Shown piece by piece: positions 32,480 to 35,460 of a stretch of 35,460 nucleotides of DNA. A program made the translations under genes and the position numbers. The stretch's first letter is position 1; each line of letters starts with the position of its first letter. Location of the stretch: contig CAZBQG010000008.1 in the NCBI GenBank assembly GCA_964493945.1, positions 1 through 35,460 on the forward strand, written 5' to 3'. The DNA is from CAZBQG01 sp964493945. GTDB lineage: Bacteria > Pseudomonadota > Alphaproteobacteria > Rhodospirillales > UBA2165. The notes below the pieces were generated by a model that had not been told where the DNA came from, made no database searches, and saw only the letters and a list, made by a program, of their open reading frames with translations.

Positions 32480-33511
32480 ATGTTCATCAGCGTCATCATA
32501 TCCACCGCCAACCGCTTGCAAAGCCTGGCCGCCGGTCTGGAAGCCCTGAGCCGGCAAAGCTGGCCCAAGGATGATTTCGAGGTCATTGTCGCCGAGAACG
32601 GGCCGGGCGGGGAAGCTGCGGATTATGGAGCCATACTTCCCAATTGCCGTTTTATCCATGATGAGAGGCCGGGGCAATTGATTGGGTGGCATAGCGCGCT
32701 GGCCCAGGCCAAGGGCGAGGTGGGCTGTTTCATCGATGATGATGTGCGCCCCCGGCCGGGCTGGCTGGGATCCGTTGCCGAAGGTTTTTCCGATCCCGCC
32801 GTGGGGCTGCTGGGTGGTCCCATCCTGGGCGCCTATGAAGCCGATCCGACGCCTTGGGTGGTGCATATGCGCCTGGGCGAGCCGGGCTCTGAAACCCATC
32901 CGGCCTTGGGGCTCATGGAACTGGGCGGCGAAGTGATGGATTTGCCGGCCAATTTCGTCTGGGGATCGAATTACAATGTGCGGCTCGATCTTTTGCGGGG
33001 CGTTGGTGGTTTTCATCCCTCTGCCGTGCCCGGACATCTCCTTCATTTTTATGGCGATGGTGAGATCGCTCCGTCAAAGGCCATCGCCGAGGCTGGGCAC
33101 CGGGTGATTTATCATCCGGGCGCCGCCGTCGATCATTGGATACCCGCCTGGCGCATGGAATTGCCATCACTGGAGAGGAAATTCTATACAGCGGGGGTGG
33201 CCCGGTCATTTCAGTTCCTGCGCCAACGACGCGAAGCCTATGAACTGCCAAGTAAAGTTGAAGTGACGGCCATCGCCAGGCGGTATCTGCGCGATCCAAG
33301 TGTGGTGCCCGATACTCTGTGCCGAAGCATTGAAAAAGGGCTGATGGCCGGTATCGGTGATCATTTAAGGCATTTCAGCGAGGATCCTGCCTTTCGTGAT
33401 TGGGTTCTGATGGAGGATTATCTGGATCTGGATACATGCTACACTCATCCCGATCTAGAGCCCGGCCGGCAGACGGGCGGCGGAGGGGACTGGCGAGCCG
33501 CAATCGATTGA
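32480..33511 (+). CDS. Family 2 glycosyltransferase
   Basis: 343 residues. The GT-A fold is clear: FISVIISTANRLQSLAAGLE at the start, the DDD metal motif at 86-88 (CFIDDDVRPRPGWL) and a nucleotide-binding VIVAENGPGG. A later GSNYNVRLDLLRGVGGFHP block and HFYGDGEIAPSKAIAEAG (acceptor-side ED-like region) are usual for inverting family 2 enzymes. There are no membrane helices, so it is probably cytoplasmic. The start ATG at 32480 is chosen at the conserved strand; TTG at 32459, overlapping the previous stop, is an alternative. The stop overlaps the ribosome site of the next gene (TGAGGAGGA). Confidence 0.88.
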   Translation: MFISVIISTANRLQSLAAGLEALSRQSWPKDDFEVIVAENGPGGEAADYGAILPNCRFIHDERPGQLIGWHSALAQAKGEVGCFIDDDVRPRPGWLGSVAEGFSDPAVGLLGGPILGAYEADPTPWVVHMRLGEPGSETHPALGLMELGGEVMDLPANFVWGSNYNVRLDLLRGVGGFHPSAVPGHLLHFYGDGEIAPSKAIAEAGHRVIYHPGAAVDHWIPAWRMELPSLERKFYTAGVARSFQFLRQRREAYELPSKVEVTAIARRYLRDPSVVPDTLCRSIEKGLMAGIGDHLRHFSEDPAFRDWVLMEDYLDLDTCYTHPDLEPGRQTGGGGDWRAAID

Positions 33512-33517
33512 GGAGGA

Positions 33518-35460
33518 ATGGGGTTGGGTGAGGAAACAGCCGAAACGGATGACGATCCACGAAAAGAGAGCGGCCCGAACCCGCTTATTGATGCGCTGAA
33601 TGCCGCCTCGGCTGAAATCGCCAAGGGCGACCTTGATCGCGCCGATGGAATTTTTCAGGCCATCGCCGAGGAATTTTCCGGTGAGGCCCAGGCCTTCAAC
33701 GGCATAGGGATGGTGATGTATTCCCATGGGCGCGTGGAAAACGCGGTTGGCGCCTATCAAAAAGCGCTGGAAATAGAGCCCGGCAATTCCTCGGCTACGA
33801 ATAATCAGGGAACCGCTCTATTGCGTCTGGGCCGTCTGGAGCAGGCCGGCCAGGTTTTCCAACGTTTGATTCAAGGCGTGCCGGATTACGCCAAGGGCCA
33901 TGCCAACCTTGGTCTGGCGCTGTATGCCCAGGGCCGTTTGGATGTGGCGGTCCAGGCTTTACGCAAGGCCGTCAGCCTGGATCCGGGCTATGCCAAGGCG
34001 CTCTTTAATTTGGGAGAAATCTGCCAGGAGATGGGGGAAATGGACGAGGCCTTGCAAGCCTACCGTCAGGCCCTTTCCGTCCGTCCGGAATATGCCGAGG
34101 CCTGCAATGGGTTGGGCAGGGCGCTGAGCACGGTTGGTAATCCCGATGCCGCCGCCAGTGCCTATGAAAAGGCGCTCACCCTCCGGCCTGACTACGCGGA
34201 AGCCCTCAACAATCTGGGTATATTGCAGCGCGAAGGGGGAAAGCTGGATGAGGCCGAAGCCAACTACCGCAAGGCCCTGGCCCTCCGCTCGGGTATGGCA
34301 CGGGTCCACACCCATCTGGCCAGCGTACTGCGCGAACAGGGGCGGGGCGAGGAGGCCCTGGAGGAATTGCACCTGGCCTTGATTGCCGAGCCCGATCTGG
34401 CCGATGCCTATTTCAATCTGGCCCTCGGCCTTCTGGGAGAAGGCCGCCTGGCGGAAGGCTGGCTAGAATATGAATGGCGCTGGATGGTGAGTAAATTCAC
34501 CTCCGAAAAACGCCCCTTTGCGGCTCCCATGTGGTTGGGCGGCGATCTGGCGGGCAAGGTGATCTTGCTCCATACCGAACAGGGCTTTGGCGATGCCTTC
34601 CAGTTCCTGCGGTATGTGAAGCTGGTGGCGGAGAAGGGCGGGCGTGTTGTGCTGGAATGCGACCCTCAGATGGCCCGGCTGTTGCGGGGCATGGCGCATG
34701 TGGAACTTTTACGGGTCAAGGGCATGACCCTGCCGACCTTTGATTTTCATGCGCCGCTGCTTAGTCTGCCCTTGCTTTGCGGTACGGAGTTGGATTCGAT
34801 CCCGGCTGAAATCCCATATTTATCCGCCGATAAGGAACTGACGGAAGCCTGGCGCGGGCGCATTGAAGAGGCTGATCCGGAGGGGGCCGGCATCAAGGTG
34901 GGGCTGGCCTGGGCCGGGCGCCCCACACATCCCAACGATCACGCCCGCTCCATCCCGCCCGAGCATCTGACACCCCTTCTGGCGGTGGAGGGTGCGCGCG
35001 TTTTTGGCCTTCAGATAGGGCAAGAGCCGCAAATTCTTGAACCTCTGACCGGCGCTGGATTGATCGATCTGGCCCCCGGCATTAGTGATTTCGCGGACAC
35101 GGCGGCGGCCATCGCCAATCTGGATATGGTCATCTCCGCCGATACCGCCGTTGCCCACCTGGCCGGCGCCATGGGTAAGCCGGTCTGGCTTGCCTTGCCC
35201 CATGTAACGGAATGGCGCTGGTTTAAAGACAGAGACGACAGTCCCTGGTATCCCACTTCCCGCCTGTTCCGGCAGGGCGCGCCAGGCGATTGGACCGAAC
35301 TGATCGGCCGGCTGGCCGGCTTACTGGGCGATCTGGCCGGTGGCAAAGAAGTAAAAGCAAAGACAAAACCGAAAGCTAAGCCCAAAGCTAAAGCCAAGCC
35401 AAAGCCCAAGCCCAAGCCCAAGCCCAAGCCCAAGCCCAAGCCCAAGCCCAAGCCCAAGCC
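33518..35460 (+). CDS. TPR protein with GT9-like domain and Lys-Pro tail (3' end cut by the window)
   Basis: At least 647 residues; no stop before the window end. The ATG is behind AGGAGGA, a strong ribosome site. Roughly eight or nine TPR units fill about 25-330, each with the A-x-x-x-x-x-G-x-x-x-x-A pattern (ALFNLGEICQEMGEMDEALQ, AYRQALSVRPEYAEAC). A heptosyltransferase/GT9-like domain covers about 335-600: ILLHTEQGFGDAFQFLRYVK, VGLAWAGRPTHPNDHA and MVISADTAVAHLAGAMGKPV, then DDSPWYPTSRLFRQ. Residues from about 609 form a basic (Lys-Ala/Lys-Pro) tail in a hexanucleotide repeat. TPR-GT9 fusions are known in proteobacteria, but their targets are mostly uncharacterised; flagellin or surface-polymer glycosylation is a guess. 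Confidence 0.85.
   Translation, partial: MGLGEETAETDDDPRKESGPNPLIDALNAASAEIAKGDLDRADGIFQAIAEEFSGEAQAFNGIGMVMYSHGRVENAVGAYQKALEIEPGNSSATNNQGTALLRLGRLEQAGQVFQRLIQGVPDYAKGHANLGLALYAQGRLDVAVQALRKAVSLDPGYAKALFNLGEICQEMGEMDEALQAYRQALSVRPEYAEACNGLGRALSTVGNPDAAASAYEKALTLRPDYAEALNNLGILQREGGKLDEAEANYRKALALRSGMARVHTHLASVLREQGRGEEALEELHLALIAEPDLADAYFNLALGLLGEGRLAEGWLEYEWRWMVSKFTSEKRPFAAPMWLGGDLAGKVILLHTEQGFGDAFQFLRYVKLVAEKGGRVVLECDPQMARLLRGMAHVELLRVKGMTLPTFDFHAPLLSLPLLCGTELDSIPAEIPYLSADKELTEAWRGRIEEADPEGAGIKVGLAWAGRPTHPNDHARSIPPEHLTPLLAVEGARVFGLQIGQEPQILEPLTGAGLIDLAPGISDFADTAAAIANLDMVISADTAVAHLAGAMGKPVWLALPHVTEWRWFKDRDDSPWYPTSRLFRQGAPGDWTELIGRLAGLLGDLAGGKEVKAKTKPKAKPKAKAKPKPKPKPKPKPKPKPKPKPK
35396..35460. 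repeat. AAGCCC hexanucleotide array at the window end
   Basis: About ten near-perfect AAGCCC units encoding (Lys-Pro)n, running past the window end. Upstream units (35345-35395) are less regular. The low variety of codons, unlike the popZ tract, suggests recent expansion by slippage. Repeats of this kind often end contigs. Confidence 0.9.

Noticed and set aside
35345..35460. CRISPR-like or satellite array at the window end
   Set aside because: The unit is 6 bases with no spacers, and it keeps the Lys-Pro frame of the upstream protein.

Overview
The window reads as a chromosomal piece of an alphaproteobacterium, most likely Rhodospirillales-like (inference from gene content and order; no search was run). 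Supporting signs are a PopZ-type polar organiser beside valS, the string xthA / erpA / dgt-argS-SPOR protein-nagZ-M50 protease-scpA-scpB, and tatABC-serS-surE-pcm-nlpD followed by yajC-secD-secF. Coding density is high, starts are often GTG or TTG, and many neighbouring genes overlap by 1-8 bases. A 10-N run at 19363-19372 shows that this is a scaffolded draft or metagenome assembly.

Layout. 1-287 holds no gene but carries a degenerate direct repeat and the terminator of a minus-strand tRNA pair, tRNA-Cys(GCA) then tRNA-Asn(GTT), whose promoter lies at 535-562. Rightward genes follow: a divergent isoaspartyl methyltransferase paralogue, a tolC-type outer-membrane channel preceded by a short coupled leader ORF, popZ with a long Glu-Pro linker, valS, a broken D-threonine aldolase/D-serine dehydratase-family gene, a small two-helix membrane protein, ilvD and a HAD phosphatase. 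On the minus strand are xthA and erpA; erpA has a promoter overlapped by a Fur-box-like sequence.

12182-19255 is a tightly overlapping operon: dgt, argS, a SPOR-domain membrane protein, nagZ, an M50 protease, scpA and scpB. It combines nucleotide clean-up, translation, peptidoglycan recycling and septal binding, and chromosome condensation. A glycosyltransferase-like gene containing the assembly gap follows, then tatABC, serS, surE, pcm and an nlpD-like lipoprotein. The nlpD-like gene converges on, and overlaps, an AAA-type ATPase gene on the minus strand. yajC-secD-secF start from their own promoter and are followed by a small Mth938-fold protein.

30225-35460 is the least conventional part: a GT/TPR hybrid protein, a family-2 glycosyltransferase and a TPR-plus-GT9-like protein whose Lys-Pro tail runs off the window end. 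These three consecutive genes look like a surface or protein glycosylation module and are the best candidate for something not yet described. Other items worth checking are the tolC leader ORF, the erpA-dgt intergenic operator cluster, and the paired frameshift and hairpin in the aldolase-family gene.
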